Below, one piece after another: positions 37,013 to 49,292 of a stretch of DNA of 64,000 nt (the stretch's first letter is position 1; the number at the start of each line of letters is the position of its first letter). Origin of the DNA: Batkoa obscura. Lineage: Eukaryota > Entomophthoromycota > Entomophthoromycetes > Entomophthorales > Batkoaceae. The stretch spans positions 434,001 through 498,000 of the forward strand of contig JASVEC010000029.1 of assembly GCA_030770535.1 (NCBI GenBank), given 5' to 3'. The position numbers and the translations under genes were made by a program. Below the pieces are notes generated by a model. That model did no database searches and was not told the origin of the DNA. It saw nothing but the letters and a program-made list of their open reading frames with translations.

Positions 37013-37969
37013 TCAAACTACTTTAGAAGCTGGCTTTCTCCATCTTAGAGAGAAAGCAAAGATATTAACTATAGCGCAAAGAGCAATAATGGAGATACAC
37101 CAAAAGAAGCCCAAGATATCAGAAAGGCAGCCCATGGGTGGGGAACCTGGTTGTACATTTCTTAAGTTAGTAATAGCGAAAAGGATAGTGGTACCCATTG
37201 CTAAAAAGGCAGGGTTTTCTCTACGATTTATTACAACATCAAAAGTAACTATGGATAATGAAATAGCCAAAGACCACATGACTAAATTAATAAAAATCGA
37301 AAATACTTTGGTGGCTATTGGCTGTTCTACCAAGATAGCTACCCCTACAGACTCCAAATCGATGTATTGAAAACCAGTACGAACCTCATCATCGAGTTCA
37401 CTAATTTTTTCAATAATTATTGAAGGAGAATAGATCTGTAATGAAGGTTCAAAATCTATTACTAAAGGTATATGTTGTTTTTTACTATCTTGACAATTTA
37501 CTGTAAACCTAGAGATAAACTGTTCAAATGGATAATCTAAAATATTGCCCATAATCATTGGTATTTTTAAACTAATTGGTGGTACTGGTTTATCCTTAGT
37601 TAATGCAGAGTTGGTATAAACAAAGTCACATGTCATATTTGAAACTGGTAGTCCAACCTCAGTAGCATAGTCTTTACCATATAGTTTAATACTTCCATAT
37701 AAATTAATATTCCTAGTTACTGCTTCAACATTATAAAATCCGAAATTAATATATATCCCACTAAAGCTACTTTCATCTATAACTCCATCAGAATTAATGA
37801 TATGTTTATCTGCATATAAGCCAAGCAGTGGATCGTCTTTGTTCAATATCCTTGTCACTAAAATTGGTAACACTATTCCAAACCATAGCAATATTCCGAG
37901 TGCCGAAATGATCAAGTTTTTTCTATTCGAGAGTAAACTTGTTGTAGTCCCTTTCTTAGTTGTTTCCAT
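37013..37969 (-). CDS. DUF4436 fungal membrane protein
   Basis: A single exon of 318 residues. I chose the ATG at 37969 (METTKKG) over one 63 bases upstream, because the extra residues are a translation of an A-rich leader and the family starts just before the first helix. One membrane segment near residues 18-40 (LIISALGILLWFGIVLPILV) is followed by a large, probably lumenal domain with Cys and several strands. Three membrane segments lie near the C-terminus (IFINLVMWSLAISLSIV, AFLAMGTTILFAITNL, LGFFWCISIIALCAIVNIFA). The run LRNVQPGSPPMGCLSDILGF is the DUF4436 signature. Function is unknown for the whole family. Intact, with no odd features. Confidence 0.8.
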   Translation of the reverse strand: METTKKGTTTSLLSNRKNLIISALGILLWFGIVLPILVTRILNKDDPLLGLYADKHIINSDGVIDESSFSGIYINFGFYNVEAVTRNINLYGSIKLYGKDYATEVGLPVSNMTCDFVYTNSALTKDKPVPPISLKIPMIMGNILDYPFEQFISRFTVNCQDSKKQHIPLVIDFEPSLQIYSPSIIIEKISELDDEVRTGFQYIDLESVGVAILVEQPIATKVFSIFINLVMWSLAISLSIVTFDVVINRRENPAFLAMGTTILFAITNLRNVQPGSPPMGCLSDILGFFWCISIIALCAIVNIFAFSLRWRKPASKVV

Positions 37970-38707
37970 TATAAATTGAAAAAAAAAATAAATCCTTAAT
38001 TTGTGCTTCCTATTATTATGTTCTTTTATCAAGTAATTTATTAATTTTAATATAAATTATTTTTCTTTTGGTGTTATTACTATATTTGGTAAGAAATTTT
38101 CCAAAGTTTAGGTTTTACAAAAGCTAGCTTTTGAAGTCAGATCCAAATGACTTTCATTGTAATAGCTTAAATGATAGTCTTTCAACAGTAATGAAGTAAA
38201 ATAAATTGGTTGAACTAGGCATTTTTATATTCAGCTTCAGAAAACTTTATATACATCAATAGTATATAATAACCTTTTAGTATTAGATACATTAAAATGT
38301 AGTAGAAGCAAAATATATTTATGAATTTCGTGTTAGTTGAAAATAATTTTAATAAAAGCATTGTTAAAAAAATATATCGTTTCTTCATAATAATAAGTAA
38401 TATTGCATTCATACAATGAAAATATAAGAAACGTCTCCAAATAATATATTTAAAGCTGAGATTATTTAAAATATCATTCAGTATTTTTTTTGTAATCAAA
38501 CTATTCTGAACTAATCAACAAACGCAATATTTAATAAAAACGAATAAACATACCAAAAGTATTATTCTCCTTTAAAAATATAAACATTTAATTCTATCGT
38601 TGTAAAAAAGGACTACTCACTTAATAAACTAACTTGTAATAAAACCAATTGTTTCAAAGTATTTTTACTTGAATATTTGAGCCTAACGATAATCTCATTA
38701 CAAATGC
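37970..38707. other. Intergenic, no gene seen
   Basis: About 740 bp between the DUF4436 start and the SPT4 stop. A 94-codon hydrophobic frame at 38215-38499 has AT-driven composition and no family resemblance, so it is not called a gene. Confidence 0.4.
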
Positions 38708-39244
38708 TTAATTATAGCCTTCATCTTGATCCTCATAAATCCTGTTAACACTTCCATCTCTAGGGATATAAGGTATGCCTCTTGATTCTAACTCATCTTC
38801 TACATCATCTGGTATTCTACCAAACACCTGAAGCGCATACAGGCCAGGCTGAAAAGAATCTTGAAATAAATTTAATTTAAAAGAAATTTCTCTAACTTTA
38901 GATTTTACCTATATGTTGAAATCGACATGCCCAAGAGTTCTGAGGTCTTAAAGCAGCTATCATTCTAATACTTTTTAATATTTTAATTGCTGGTTTGTCT
39001 TTATTTTTTACCCTTTGAAGTTATTTGTTGTACATTCATTGACACGGTTCGCTTTTCTTTTCATTCGCAATATCTCTTCGCAGTTTTCACAACCATTCGC
39101 TTTAAATAAATGCGCACTCTATATAAAAAAAGCAAAAAATTACTATTATTTTTAGATTATTTTGATCGATACTACCTTCACCAAAGAACACAAAAGACAC
39201 GCTCTTAACGTTCTAAAATCTTCTGGGATAACACTATAATTCAT
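38708..39244 (-). CDS. SPT4: Transcription elongation factor SPT4
   Basis: Four exons (39244-39176, 39118-39012, 38964-38909, 38859-38708) give 127 residues. The zinc finger is complete: [10 protein letters not shown] and [10 protein letters not shown] supply two CxxC pairs. The conserved run after it is CTTNNFKG, then [18 protein letters not shown] and [15 protein letters not shown], the Spt5-binding face. Spt4 pairs with Spt5 (DSIF) on RNA polymerase II and keeps it processive. The acceptor at 38860-38861 was used because the nearer cag acceptor breaks the frame. The C-terminal 25 residues ([17 protein letters not shown]) go beyond the yeast protein. The start is only 71 bp from that of DCC1 on the other strand. 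Confidence 0.93.
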
Positions 39245-39315
39245 TACGATTTATCAAAAAATAATAAATTAATTTTTTGAATTTTTATTTTCTAAGCTTC
39301 ACTTTATTTTTTAAA
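39245..39315. promoter_or_regulatory. 71-bp bidirectional promoter, SPT4 and DCC1
   Basis: The whole gap between two divergent start codons is 71 bp of A/T-rich sequence. Either the promoter overlaps the 5' ends of the genes or both are driven by one nucleosome-free patch. No named box is visible. Confidence 0.45.
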
Positions 39316-40695
39316 ATGTCAAATTATCCTCTAGTGTTTCAACAAGAGAGTATTAATGACTCAGTGAAATCCAAACTAATTGAAATAGACCCAGAAATAT
39401 CGAAAGACTTTGAAGACTTACTAAATAACAGTAAGAAATCAAAGTAATAGGCTATTGTTATTGAATATATACTTGAAACTCATTATCAATTTTAGTCTAA
39501 GTTTCAAAGGAGAGCCTTCAGAAGAAGTAGTATTATGTTCAGCCGATAAAACATATTTAATAAAACAAGCACCCACTTCGGACAGCTTGCTAATCACAGA
39601 GATCAAAAATAAGGATTATAATGTCTCAAAGATATTAAATAATACCCACATAATGGAGTTAATACCAGGAAGACTATTGAAAGCTTATCAACTAATTGAG
39701 AGAAGTAGCTATAACGGGGTTCATAATGAACATAGGATCGATCCTTTAAAAGTAATCTTAAATTATGTACATTTTTTGTCATTTATATTTTAAAAAAGCT
39801 ACTTAGTTTAGAACAAATTAAATATTCAGTTCAAGCAAGTGACAAAGAGATCGAAGAATATTTAAAAGAGTTAAACACAATTGATTTAGATGGTAACTTT
39901 TAATAAATGGTATCAACTAATTTTGATTCAAATTTTTAGGAAAAATAAGACTCGTGAATAGCGATTATTTATATGATTTACTAGATATGCTTTTAAGCTA
40001 TATATCTTCATTAGGATTAAATAATAGTCAATTTGAAGAGCAAATGATTCTTGATTTTATTGATAACCAAGACATTGATCCTGTTGTTTTCAGGCATTGC
40101 TTTTATTGTTTTACTTTAGTAAATTCAGGTAATAGTAATATATAGCAGTAAAACGTAATATAACATATTTAAAAAACAGATGGTAAATATTCATTAAATA
40201 AAGTTAAAATAGCAAGGTTTGTAGGTTTATTAATAATGAATGAAAAAAGGATTCGATCTACTGTAATAAAGTTTATTATTTATTTACTTCATTCTAATAC
40301 TTAAACTAGGGCCCAATTTCTATTTATGATTTCCTACAAACTTGGAATGAAAAGCTAAGTGAGTTTGAATTAAAGATGGATTTGTTAAATGTAATTAATT
40401 AGTATTAAATATAAACTATACTAACAAAAATATGACTTAGGGACTATACTATAAAGATAGTAAGTTCGACGAATATATACACCCTATAAATCCATTATTG
40501 TTGCCATATGATATAAAAGAAAGGTTCCAAGCTATTTATAGTATAAAAAATCCATGGCAAGAAGAAGAACTAAAAGAGATCATGGAGCCATTATTAGTTA
40601 ATTATGATATTAGAGAAAAAGGATTGATTTATTTGAAATATTGTAAATTTATAATTCAAGAAGGGAAAACATTATTATATAAGAAAATGAAATAA
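39316..40695 (+). CDS. DCC1: Sister chromatid cohesion protein DCC1
   Basis: Seven exons (39316-39443, 39496-39751, 39799-39892, 39940-40128, 40180-40262, 40310-40390, 40441-40695) give 361 residues. The N-terminal half has the Dcc1 hallmark VVLCSADKTYLIKQAPTSDS. The C-terminal winged-helix part contains YDFLQTWNEKL and LPYDIKERFQAIYSIKNPW. With Ctf8 and Ctf18, Dcc1 forms the alternative RFC clamp loader that places PCNA on the leading strand and supports cohesion. Several donors had close competitors; the chosen ones (for example 39444 and 39752) are those that keep the frame through LLSLEQIKYSVQ. It converges on the METTL23-like gene with 39 bp between the stops. Confidence 0.87.
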
Positions 40696-40734
40696 ACAAG
40701 ATAATAAACGTCTAAATTCATACAATTAAATATA

Positions 40735-41625
40735 TTAATTTAATATTAATTTCGTTTCTGGTTTAAAAATATGATAGATGAAAATAGGCTCATCATGAAT
40801 AACTGAGCTACCATTCTTTTTTAGTGATAAATCGGGTTTTTCTATCATTATAGCCTCTAACCCCCAATCATCTAATAATGGTTGAATGGTTCTTTTTGGA
40901 CTATAAAGTAAAAAGTTTAACTTTTATTTTAAACTTTATATGTTTAATTGTTTACCTTCTTTCACAATAAGTTGTTATAAAATTAGCATTTGGATTTTTT
41001 TCTAATAAAAACGCAACTGTAGCAATTAAAGGTTCAAAATCTAGTTGGATTTAGCTGGATTTTGCTCTATTTTGTAATATATATTTAAACTACCTTCTCT
41101 GTTATAGAATGTATCTGACCCAATAATAACATCGATATTATCTAAATTGAATAAGCCTTCCGATATTATACCCCACTCTATTGGCATAGTACAAATATTG
41201 TCATTTAACTTATTTAATTCCACATTTTTCTTTAAACTTGATAATATATCACTTGACTCTATGCTATCTGTTAAGTATACTTTTTTTGCACCGAGTCTTG
41301 AACATAGTAACCCACATAACCCCAAACCCGATCCTAACTTTGAAATTTGTTATAACCTTTAATAGTATAAATGGTCCTAATTTACTTCTACTACTGTACT
41401 ATTCTTTATTTTGTCTCGTTTTATAAATAAGAAATCCGATAATACTTCACCACAAGTCCATACTTTATTACCAATAGCCTTATAGTTTCCCTTTAAAATG
41501 ATTAATTATTAATATTCCATTCCTGAAGTTATATTTACTTGTTCAACAATTATTTCTACTGGATTGTCCCCTTCTAACTGACTCTGTGAGCCTGGCTGAA
41601 ATGTATACGCTGTTTGTTGTGACAT
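40735..41625 (-). CDS. METTL23-like methyltransferase (family 16)
   Basis: Five exons (41625-41539, 41490-41386, 41337-41094, 41040-40956, 40900-40735) give 228 residues. Seven-beta-strand methyltransferase features are visible: the SAM-binding loop VVELGSGLGLCGLLCSRLGA, the acidic end of strand 2 (VYLTDSIESSDIL), and the post-II motif IDVIIGSDTFYNRE, which stands where the family has (D/E)xxY. Upstream, NKVWTCGEVLSDFL matches the VWPCA-type start of METTL23. The C-terminal NFITTYCERS also matches. Animal METTL23 methylates histone H3 Arg; most other family 16 enzymes modify Lys on translation factors or chaperones. The substrate here is not deducible. Confidence 0.78.
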
Positions 41626-42286
41626 TTTAAAAGATGTGTTTTTATTTTCATATTGTTTAAACTGCTTTTTGTTCTTTATAGCCAATGAAATTTAATCAAG
41701 TCTTGAGATGACATATTTTTTTATATTAAAAATTAACTTGACTACTTTTAATAACATCATATTTCTTGCTTCTTATTTTATCTATTAGCTTGATATTTAA
41801 AAAAATGCAAAGGATTAATAAAAAAATCAGTTTATTTACAACAAATAAGCATAAATAAATGATATGTAAATAATTATTTTAATACGTTCTCTCAATTTTT
41901 ATTAATAAAAATACTTTAATCTTTATCTTTTTAAATTAAAACTAAGCCAAGTTTTCAACGAAAAAGTTTCAATTTAAGGAAGCAAACTAAATTTCTCACA
42001 CCAGCATAATCTCCCTTTGGATTGTTCCATTGAAAACGAAATGGGGTTTTGGGGATCTTATACTTCATTGCTTAAGCCAATGGATTAAATTTGAATCACA
42101 AAGTGGGAAGTAATTTTTAGGTACAAAGCATTTTTTCCACCAAAATTGCTAACTTTAACAAAAAGAAGAACCAACTACAGTTTAAATTCAATTTTATAGT
42201 TGCTTACTAAATACTATTCATTTTTTTATTCATTCCAATTATTATTTTCAAACTTTCATTCAACTCACTTGCACCTAAAATAAACT
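41626..42286. other. Intergenic between METTL23-like and GSK3
   Basis: 661 bp between divergent genes. A CCAAT box (agccaatgaa, about 41683) lies about 55 bases upstream of the METTL23-like start. The stretch 41990-42120 is less AT-rich and has no frame or RNA that I recognise. Confidence 0.4.
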
Positions 42287-43779
42287 ATGAGCAATAAACA
42301 AGCTGGTAAATTCATGTCATAGTATAAATAAAGTACTAAACCGAATTTAAGTTGATTTACAAGCTAATGAAGAGGTTTCAGTTGCGGCTAACGACGGTTT
42401 AACAGGAGAAGTTTGCAGTCTTTCTTACACTAAATTTAAGGCTATTGGTAATGGCTCTTTCGGTGTAGTTTACCAAGCTCGTTTGACCCATTCTGGACAG
42501 TTAGTAGCCATAAAGAAAGTATTGCAAGATAAAAGATTCAAAGTAAGTAATAGATTAGACGATGAATGAAACTCGAATAATAATCTAATACTAATAAATT
42601 ATTTAGAACCGTGAACTTCAAATTATGCGTTCTGTTCGTCATCCTAACGTTGTTGAGCTTAAGTATTATTTTTATACTAATGGTTTTCAAGTATGTTTTT
42701 TGGTTGATTTTATCGAATATAAATTTATTCATTATTTAGAAAGAGGATATTTACCTCAATCTTGTTCTTGAATATGTTCCAGAAACGCTTTATCGATTAA
42801 CCCGTCACTTTGCTCGTTCTAGCCAAACTATACCACCAATTCAAGTGAAACTTTTCACTTACCAACTTCTTCGCTCTTTGGCCTACATACATATGATTGG
42901 AATTTGTCATCGTGATATTAAGCCTCAAAATTTATTGATTGATCGTCAAACTGGAGTATTGAAATTATGCGATTTTGGAAGGTAGCTCAGTTTGTAGATT
43001 TAACTGTGAATTTTTAATTATTTAAAGTGCTAAAATTCTTGTTCCTGGGGAAGGTAATGTAGCCTATATCTGTTCACGCTATTATAGGGCTCCAGAATTG
43101 ATTTTCGGTGCTACTAATTATACTACTCAAATAGGTATTGCTATTTTTAAATGAATTTAATAATAGTAATTAATTTAAAAAAGATATTTGGTCTGTTGGA
43201 TGTGTTATGGCCGAATTAATGTTATGCCAACCATTATTCCCAGGAGAAAGTGGAATCGATCAATTAGTTGAAATTATTAAAGTACTTGGAACCCCAGATA
43301 AGGAACAAATCCATCATATGAATCCAGCTTACGTAGACCATAAATTTCCTCAAATTCATCCACAACCATTTTCCAAGGTAAAACTATAACATATCTGTTA
43401 TCATAAATTTTTATTTATTTTAAATAGATCTTTAGACCTGGAACTCCACTTGAGGCTATCGAATTCCTTCCATGTCTTTTAAACTATACACCTCGTCATA
43501 GATTAACCGCTGTTGAAGCAATGGCCCATCCTTATTTTGATGAATTACGTGAGACTAAAGTATTATATTCGCAAGATAGGCAAATTCCAGAACTCTTTGA
43601 TTTCAGTGAACAAGGTAATAAGCTAAGTAAACTACAACTAATCAAACTAAAGTTTTGTTACAGAACTTTCAATTCAACCTGAAGTTAACCATCGATTAGT
43701 GCCACGTCATATTATTGCACAAATGGAAAAGGTTGGTTTAGATATGGTTAAATTTTTTCCAGGACTTTATAAGATATAA
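42287..43779 (+). CDS. Glycogen synthase kinase 3
   Basis: Eight exons (42287-42305, 42352-42542, 42607-42690, 42740-42981, 43028-43134, 43184-43377, 43428-43614, 43664-43779) give 379 residues. The kinase domain is complete: [34 protein letters not shown], and the activation loop [14 protein letters not shown] with the GSK3 tyrosine ([11 protein letters not shown]), then the CMGC insert [22 protein letters not shown]3 phosphorylates primed Ser/Thr sites and controls glycogen metabolism, cell cycle and stress responses. The first exon is only 19 nt (MSNKQA and one base). The two introns near the activation segment are typical of old GSK3 genes. Confidence 0.95.
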
Positions 43780-44741
43780 ATCTATTGAGTTAAAGAAATT
43801 TAAATCAATCTTTTTATAAAGTTGAATTCGGTGGGTTTGTATAGTTTCTATACGTACATTTATACCCTTCTCCTAACATCTATTTTTCACTACACTTGTT
43901 AATAATTCACCTTTCAATTATTTTTAATAAAAGATAATTTTTTTGAGTTTTACAGTGTTGCATTAGTTTAAGTTCTGTTTTATATTTTTTACTGCTTATT
44001 ATATTTGAAATAATCCTTTACAGAAATATCAACAAATAAATAAATATGCTTTCAACATAGTTATTTTATCAAGTTTATTGTTTCATTATGATCTTGAAGG
44101 TAGTGTGCATATAACTACTTTATTAAAAAATATGACAATATATTAGTTCGTTGCTATGCTTTGTTCATTTCTTAAGTAGCTTAAAATTTGAAAATTTCTT
44201 GATAAATTACAAAAAATATGAAAAATATGGAAGATATTAAATTTATTAAAATCTCAAAAAGTTTCACTATGTAGCATTTTAAAGATTTTTTACAAAGCTG
44301 TTACATAAGCAAAAAAGTTTTTAAAATTTGATAGTTGATAGATTTTTCGTTAATGAAATTATTTCTAGGATATTACATATGATAAATTATACTTTTACAT
44401 AGTTGTAAATTTAAAAATTAAATATAAGTACATATTTCTTTATATACATTATTCATTGACAGAGTTATAAAAAAGCTTGGCGTTAATAAAGATAAGTAAA
44501 ATAGTTAATAAACATTAACTTAAGTAATAAGGTGTTAGACAAAACAGAGTTTATGCTCATATCTTTTTAGTTTTATTGATACTTTAATAAATCATAGAGT
44601 ATAAAACAATCAATATAGATTCGGTTTTTTATGGCATCATGTTATATCACTAAGTCGAATTAAACAATTCTAAATCTAATCGCTGAGAATACAGTTTTTT
44701 ATAACATAATAAATACCATAATCATTTATTATTTTTTCAAA
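43780..44741. other. Intergenic, no gene seen
   Basis: About 960 bp downstream of GSK3, up to MITE copy C. AT-rich; nothing recognised beyond the likely 3' end of GSK3. Confidence 0.35.
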
Positions 44742-44840
44742 TGAGGATGTTTTTTTGGCTTCATTACTTTTTCCATCTTTTAAGCGCTATTTGAGTGGAA
44801 AATTGTTAGTGAAATTCTTAAACACAAAAATACATCCCCA
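44742..44840. mobile_element. MITE copy C (99 bp)
   Basis: Starts tgaggatgtttttttggc and ends cacaaaaatacatcccca, with the shared core ttttaagcgctatttgagtg. The outer dinucleotides are AA rather than TA on both sides, so the target site has either mutated or differed. Confidence 0.75.
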
Positions 44841-45719
44841 AATTTTATCTTTGCATAAACTTATAGCAAAAATAAATTATAACTATTATGTCAGAATAAT
44901 AACGAGGTATAGTGCTATGCATTTCAATGTTAAATGTATTTTATTTTATTAAAATTTATCAAAAAAATATTGGCTTTTAACACTTATTAAGGAAATAGTA
45001 TATTTGAATATTTCAAGAAAGCGATTAATTTTTTTATAACTCAAAAAAAGTCTTAATATTAAGTCTTAAGTTGCTTTGTTATACTTTGTTACAATATTAT
45101 TTATTAATCTAAATTTAATTCAAAAGTAGCTTTTTTCTAACAAATTCAAATTTTCATTCAAAAACAAAGTTAATTTTATTATAAGAAATAAGTGGTGGTT
45201 TAGTTCAAATAGACTACGCTTCTTTAAAAATAAAAGTATCAAGCTATTATAATGTTTTAATGATAATAAAAACTTGAGGTTCGACGTTTCTGATATTTTT
45301 TTCAAGTCATTATAAAATTGGTTCTTTTTAAATATCAAATGAACCCTTTCCTAGTGAATATCAAAAGCCAGTATTTTCTTAAACTATCTACCAATACCCC
45401 CAAATGCCTCTTTAATATGTTTTACTTATGTTTTTTTTGAGTGTTTTTTAGAAACTAGACATGAATCAAAGACAATATAATATACTATAATATTATAGTC
45501 AATATCTAGTAACTTAAGTTCAATTTAAGTGCAAAGTTTACTAAACGTCATAAGCATAAAATAACCCAGCTTTTGAAAGGATGGAGATTAATTTGGCAAA
45601 TGTTGTTCTTAAGTGCAACACCATAAAAAGCACAGTAAGTTAATAAGCAATATTTGTGACAAAGAAAAGAAATTTAAAATGTTTTTTATATAAATAATTT
45701 CGTAAATAAATAAAGTAAA
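44841..45719. other. Intergenic, no gene seen
   Basis: About 880 bp between MITE copy C and the F-box gene. A low-complexity minus-strand frame at 45120-45338 has no family resemblance. Nothing else recognised. Confidence 0.35.
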
Positions 45720-47060
45720 ATGAGTAAAAAGAGCATTGATTTTTTAAATATACCCGTAGATAATTTTAAACAGATTTTGTATCATTTGGATGGAAAGGAT
45801 TATGTCAATTTGTTAACTTGTTGTAAAGATTGGAATAGATTTCTTTTACCTTTGATGTGGGAAGACATTGAGCCTAAATCATATTGTTTTGACAACAAAA
45901 AAAGAGTAAAAGCTTACAAATATTACGGTCGCTATATTAAATATTTAAATTTAAGTAATGATCCAGAATTGCCAATTCGTAGAAGCATTTTCCCAAACGC
46001 AGCTCATCTTAATTGTTCAATTAGCACTTATCTAAAGAATTTGCTCGAACTTATAGAAATGAAATTGACATCTACTATATTGGATGACGAATTGGATGAT
46101 ATGAATCTTGTTGAATATATTTTTGTAAATGAAATATCTCTAGAGCATCTGTTATCCAATTTAACTTATTTAGAGATTCCACATATATATGATTATTTCA
46201 AATCAATAGTTATACCCACACTCCCTCCATCTATGCATTCTTTGTATTTAGGTTCTACTGATGACAATGATCCATTTTTTGAAAGTTTACTTATGAGGTT
46301 AACTAATTTAAAGCGTCTAGGATTAGAGTATACTAGTTTAAATGAGCAAGATTATACCTATTTTAAAACAACCCGATTTACCACATTAATAAGTTTAGCA
46401 CTTTGTCATGTAGAATTAGACGACAACATTTTAATCATCGACTTTAATAATTTTCCAAACCTTAAAGATTTAGTAATAGCTGAGAACGGAGAAATAGAAT
46501 TCATTGGAGTTTCAAAAATTACAGCGTTAACTGTCAGTGACCTTGGTTTCAAACTTAATACACTAAGAGTAGATCAATTCCCAGAATTGAGGATATTAAA
46601 AGTTAAGCATTTTTATAACTTGAGAGTTCAACAACTTCGGGAATTATTTAGTTTTCCCAATTTAACTTCACTTACAATAAAAACATATAGCTGTGATCTT
46701 TTTCTGCTACAAGAAGTATTTATTAAGCAAAATACAAATTTAATTAAACTTAAAATTCATGGATTTAGTTTGGGGTCTTACTTTTATAATTTTATTATAA
46801 AGCATTGTCCTAATTTAACGGTATATATATTGAACCGATGTGAATTTATTGATGACATCGAATTTAATCAAAAGAAGAATGTGAACTTAAATTTAAACTT
46901 GATAGAGATAGCGAATTGTGAAGAAGGAGATGGCTTTAATGAACATGTTAAATGGTTGTTGGAAAATTCAAAGAATCTTAAAAAAATAGTCATAGATGAT
47001 ACTAATTTACCTTTCAGCTTAATTGATAAATATTCGAATATTATTGAGTTTGATGCTTAA
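45720..47060 (+). CDS. F-box/LRR protein
   Basis: A single exon of 446 residues. The start fits an F-box: FLNIPVDNFKQILYHLDG, then YVNLLTCCKDWNRFLLPLMW. The rest has irregular leucine-rich units, for example LTNLKRLGLEYTSLNEQDY, FPNLTSLTIKTYSCDLF and HCPNLTVYILNRCEF. Such proteins are substrate adaptors of SCF ubiquitin ligases: the F-box binds Skp1 and the LRR arc picks the target. Early-diverging fungi often carry large, fast-evolving families of them. The lack of introns, against the norm of this window, suggests a family spread by duplication or by retrocopy; that is inference. The target is unknown. Confidence 0.8.
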   Translation: MSKKSIDFLNIPVDNFKQILYHLDGKDYVNLLTCCKDWNRFLLPLMWEDIEPKSYCFDNKKRVKAYKYYGRYIKYLNLSNDPELPIRRSIFPNAAHLNCSISTYLKNLLELIEMKLTSTILDDELDDMNLVEYIFVNEISLEHLLSNLTYLEIPHIYDYFKSIVIPTLPPSMHSLYLGSTDDNDPFFESLLMRLTNLKRLGLEYTSLNEQDYTYFKTTRFTTLISLALCHVELDDNILIIDFNNFPNLKDLVIAENGEIEFIGVSKITALTVSDLGFKLNTLRVDQFPELRILKVKHFYNLRVQQLRELFSFPNLTSLTIKTYSCDLFLLQEVFIKQNTNLIKLKIHGFSLGSYFYNFIIKHCPNLTVYILNRCEFIDDIEFNQKKNVNLNLNLIEIANCEEGDGFNEHVKWLLENSKNLKKIVIDDTNLPFSLIDKYSNIIEFDA

Positions 47061-49292
47061 TATTAAGAATTTTGTATCCCTGCATATGCTTGAATAAAAT
47101 GTTAATACGTACTTTTAATTGTTTAATAATTATGAAAGAAGATTTAATCGTGTAATTATTTTCACATAAATACTAAATTTACTTTTTAACAAAATCATAA
47201 CAATAGTTTTTATTTAAGCAAATAAAGTTCTTTTATGTTGGATTCATAAGCTTGATAGTTATAAATATTATATTAATGAATATCTACTATACTTTTGATT
47301 GAAATTTATATATAATAAGTATGCTATTTTAAGCCTTTTTAGAAATGAAAAGGATATTAATTAATAGCGCTATATGTTAACTAAAGGGACGACTAAAAAG
47401 CTTACGTTACTTCTTTTTAGAAAGCTATGAGGCCACTGTTAATAAATAATACTTTTTGGCATTTATATTCTAAGTAATTATTGCTATTTTACTTCCTTTG
47501 ATGTATAGTTTTACCCATATTCGGCTTAAATTGAATTTTTTAAATTATATTTTAATATTTATAGCTCTTTAATGTCTCACTATTAATAGTATTAATTTTC
47601 GGTTTAAGAATGATAAAGTTATAATTAAGCCAAACCGTTTAAAAATAATATTTTATGAAATTAAAAATAAAAATCAAGCAATTCATAATAAGCGGACTCC
47701 TAAAGTAATCACAGATTTATTTGAGCCTTCTGAAATTCATAATAAAAATGAAATAATTCATAATAAGCAGTTTGATTACAGACATAAATAAACTCTTTGC
47801 TTTATTAATTCAACTTTATCAGTAATTTTATGAATTCACTTCCCATTTTTACATTTTTTCTTACAATATACTAAAATCAGCGGCGGCTCATATCAACATC
47901 GATTGGTAGTTTTGGCCAAGAGTAACATTATTTTCAATATTTAAGCCAATAAATTGAATAATGGCCATATTTATAAAGTCAACTTCGTTTTAAGCATGGC
48001 TTGAGTGCTATTTTCAAACAATAATCCCAGGATAGGATGACATGAAATAGCAATAGAACCTCCACAAGTTTTTTATGATTTAAAGGATTGACTTAAAGGT
48101 TGATAGGCTTACTTTGATTTTCACGCTTTTAATGAAACATTAGTTTGAATTTAGATCATTATTAGTAATAAATATTTATAAATTTATTTTATACAAATAG
48201 GATAATTGTATTACAAAATAAGAGCCAATTAAATACCGAGTTAAATGAATTGTATTGGGTGTGGTGCAGCCTGTTTACCATATTTTTATTTTAATTAATC
48301 TAATCTGATCAAATTTATAATGTAAAAGAGAATTAATAAAAATTCATAAGCTAATATCAGATCAATGTTAATGTAAGTGTAGTTTATATCTTTCAATAAT
48401 GTGTGTATGTATTGTCTAGATGAATAGAATTTTTAATTCCCCCGATTATGGTAAGCTTTTTTAGCACCTTATTTAATCGTGCAAACCAAACAATCCATTG
48501 CAAATTTGCTATAGTCAAATCACATTACTATAGCAATATTTATTTTAAAAGATAATCTAAATGTTTGCACTTTAACCCTCGTATCAGATGATGCTTAAAT
48601 AAAACTATAGTATTTTATTTATAAAAAGTTCGATTGTATAATTTGTATTCATTTATGTTCATTTGAAAAGCCTTGATTTGTTAATTCTTGATTCTATTGT
48701 TGTTGATAAGAGTATTATATCTGATAAATACTTTAGATTTATATATTATATCTATTTATACATTATCATACGTATTTAATCTGATTATTCAATTATTCTT
48801 TATTACTTAACAACTCGATTAGTGTGTATTCATTATACTACTTTAGCGTCATGCTAATTAACCTATCATATTATACAATATAATATAGTATAGTGTGACT
48901 TTTATTATATAGTATAATTGATACAATAAAAATATCTGAAGTGTTTTATTAACCTTAATAGTAAACCAGTATTAAACTATGTCATTTTAGCTTCTACCCT
49001 TACTTTTCATGATTACGAATAGTTCAACTTTAATTATTTAGTTTCTCATGTCAGTATAATAAATTATGCTTTTATTGATATTGTTTTGTGATAAGGAATA
49101 GCTAAATAAGGCGCTAAATTTAGTAACTCAGAATTGCACAATCTTTCATTGAGCAGGGTATAAAAACTCCATTTTAAATCATTTTTAAGCAAAAAGTATT
49201 AAACTGAAAATTGGACTGTTTTTAAGCTTCTCTTTTCTTGAATCATTGCATTAATTTTCAAACTAAATTTTAAATTAAGTTTGACCAAACAG
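47061..49292. other. Long intergenic region, no gene seen
   Basis: About 2.2 kb between the F-box gene and the ODC promoter, the largest gene-free stretch here. It contains a short cluster of three aattcataata(a/g) repeats at about 47681, 47739 and 47758. No frame with family resemblance and no RNA fold was recognised. It could hide a non-coding transcript or an old, decayed element. Confidence 0.35.

Noticed and set aside
37970-38032. Upstream ATG extending the DUF4436 protein by 21 residues
   Set aside because: The added residues (MIKEHNNRKHKLRIYFFFQF) translate an A/T-rich leader, and the downstream METTKKG start fits the family.
38215-38499. 94-codon minus-strand frame with apparent membrane helices
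   Set aside because: Low-complexity Ile/Leu/Tyr/Lys translation of AT-rich spacer; no conserved motif.
41990-42120. Less AT-rich spacer before GSK3 as a possible RNA gene
   Set aside because: No tRNA, snRNA or box C/D pattern could be folded by eye.
47681-47775. Three aattcataata(a/g) repeats
   Set aside because: Short, imperfect and AT-rich; no larger unit or palindrome around them.
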